Assembly (NCBI GenBank): GCA_015233465.1
Contig: JADFXP010000001.1
Span: forward strand, 139,186-203,185
Direction of reading: 5' to 3'
Length of the DNA: 64,000 nucleotides
Source of the DNA: Candidatus Magnetominusculus dajiuhuensis
GTDB taxonomy: Bacteria; Nitrospirota; Thermodesulfovibrionia; Thermodesulfovibrionales; Magnetobacteriaceae
Positions 63,029-64,000 of the stretch are shown here, piece after piece (position 1 is the stretch's first letter; every line of letters starts with the position of its first letter). Below the pieces are notes generated by a model, which ran no database searches, was not told the DNA's origin, and saw only the letters and a program-made list of their open reading frames with translations. The translations under genes were made by a program, and so were the position numbers.

Positions 63029-64000
63029 ATGTTAAATATTGCTTCAATTAAAAAACTGCAGATAATCCTTATTTTAATATTGTTAATAAATTCCTGTTCT
63101 AGGCAGCCTGAACAAAAGATTTATAAAAAATTTCGTATCCTGATGGATACAATTATTACAATAACCGTTGTCAGCCCTTCAGAAAAAGAAGCCGAAACCG
63201 CAATAAACAACGCATTTTCTGTAATTGAAAGACTTGATAAATCGCTCAGTTCTTTTTCTCCTGACAGCGATGTATCAAAGATAAACCACTCTGCAGGAAT
63301 TGATTTCGTTAAGGTATCAACAGATACATATCAATTAATTAACGCAGCTATTAAGTCTGCTCAAATCTCTGACGGTGCATTTGATCCAACCATAGGACCT
63401 TTAGTTAATCTATGGGATATTGCTGATATTATCAAACCTGACGCGCATATTTCCCCTAAATTACCTGCTCTTAACAAAATCAAAGAAAAACTTATGTTTG
63501 TAAATTACAAAGATATAATAGTTGATGACCATGACATGTCAATAAAACTAAGAAAAAAAGGTATGGCAATAGACCTTGGCGGAATTGCGAAAGGATACGC
63601 AGCAGATAAGGCAGTGGCTGCGCTAAAGGCATCAGGTATAAAATCAGGGATAGTATCGTGCGCAGGCGACTTAAAGGTATTTGGCAATAAACCTGACAAT
63701 AGCAATTGGCTGGTTGGAATAAGGGCTCCACGCGGAAAACTTGATGATTTAATAGCTGTCCTTTCTCTAAAAGATTTGGCAGTATCAACATCTGGGGATT
63801 ACGAGCGATTTTTTATAATAAACGGCATACGGTATCATCATATTCTCGATCCAAAGACAGGGTATCCTGCAAATGGGTTTCAAAGCGTTACATTAGTAAA
63901 TGAACAAGGTATAATTACAGATGGTTTAGATACTGCGGTCTTTGTTCTTGGGCCAAAAAAAGGGCTTGAACTTGTTAATAAGATGGGACTAATGGCATAT
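63029..64000 (+). CDS. apbE: FAD:protein FMN transferase, ApbE family (partial, 3' end missing)
   Basis: ApbE attaches FMN covalently to threonine in partner flavoproteins such as Nqr/Rnf subunits. The frame from 63029 stays open to the window edge (324 codons). A lipoprotein signal (LILILLINSC, Cys23) is followed by ILMDTIITITVV, DKSLSSFSPDSDVSKIN, DGAFDPTIGPLVNLW, AIDLGGIAKGYAADKA, CAGDLKVFG, AVSTSGDYERFF and YHHILDPKTGYPANG, all typical of the family. An in-frame ATG at 63008 is an alternative start; neither has a clear ribosome site. The flavinylated partner is beyond the window. Confidence 0.92.
   Translation, partial: MLNIASIKKLQIILILILLINSCSRQPEQKIYKKFRILMDTIITITVVSPSEKEAETAINNAFSVIERLDKSLSSFSPDSDVSKINHSAGIDFVKVSTDTYQLINAAIKSAQISDGAFDPTIGPLVNLWDIADIIKPDAHISPKLPALNKIKEKLMFVNYKDIIVDDHDMSIKLRKKGMAIDLGGIAKGYAADKAVAALKASGIKSGIVSCAGDLKVFGNKPDNSNWLVGIRAPRGKLDDLIAVLSLKDLAVSTSGDYERFFIINGIRYHHILDPKTGYPANGFQSVTLVNEQGIITDGLDTAVFVLGPKKGLELVNKMGLMAY

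Overview
The window is AT-rich (roughly one third G+C by eye) and densely coded on both strands, with mostly short intergenic gaps. It comes from a flagellated, Gram-negative-type bacterium. Evidence is a flagellin, lipoprotein signal peptides, LolA, MltA, an outer-membrane-barrel-like protein and O-antigen-type glycan genes. The lifestyle looks anaerobic or microaerophilic: a DsrE/F/H-TusA sulfur-relay set, two hemerythrin domains, acetyl-CoA synthetase, and a homocitrate-synthase-like enzyme beside an isocitrate dehydrogenase that may be a Re-type citrate synthase. Very large PAS/GAF histidine kinases and the order aminotransferase-serA-purA, with ispD next to a PIN/TRAM gene, recall Nitrospirota or Desulfobacterota. 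No rRNA is present, so this placement is an inference only.

Layout. 0-2.3 kb: flagellin and the start of a further gene running off the left edge. 2.3-5.6 kb: a RelE-type toxin pair, then an M16-like protein and MltA. 5.8-16.4 kb: a signalling block with three histidine kinases, response regulators, a STAS-like protein and an HD-GYP protein carrying a hemerythrin-like tail. 16.5-19.5 kb: sulfur-relay operon, corrinoid adenosyltransferase and panC. 19.7-24.7 kb: ammonium transporter without a P-II gene, FkbM methyltransferase, glycosyltransferase and O-antigen-ligase-like protein. 24.8-29.3 kb: a 1292-residue hybrid kinase and LolA. 29.6-33.3 kb: a TPR protein and two glycosyltransferase-like proteins. 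33.5-38.1 kb: an accessory-looking, very AT-rich stretch with an unrecognised 502-residue protein coupled to a NUDIX hydrolase, an orphan ParA with an unknown partner, a permuted NlpC/P60-like protein and a possible broken small gene.

38.1-44.5 kb is housekeeping (ispD, PIN/TRAM, aminotransferase, serA, purA). 44.5-45.0 kb holds gene remnants. 45-53.5 kb carries acs, a GAF kinase/regulator pair, a decayed isocitrate dehydrogenase tail, a secreted Cys-rich protein, isocitrate dehydrogenase and the citrate/homocitrate synthase-like gene. 53.8-64 kb carries an adenylate cyclase response regulator, rpiB, glyA, two tRNAs (Gln, Glu), glgC, guaA, ispA, a barrel-like protein, a degenerate receiver with a bacteriohemerythrin, and the 5' part of apbE.

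The most striking non-coding signal is a dispersed two-hairpin repeat between genes (about 17.9, 29.4, 38.9 and 41.4 kb, with remnants elsewhere). Its stems vary in sequence but keep complementarity, and at 17.9 and 29.4 kb copies sit head-to-head. Other points of interest are a Cys/His-rich GAF type shared by two or three signalling proteins, the HD-GYP/hemerythrin fusion, the unknown-plus-NUDIX cassette, and a 50-kb-region pseudogene that matches the C-terminus of the neighbouring isocitrate dehydrogenase.
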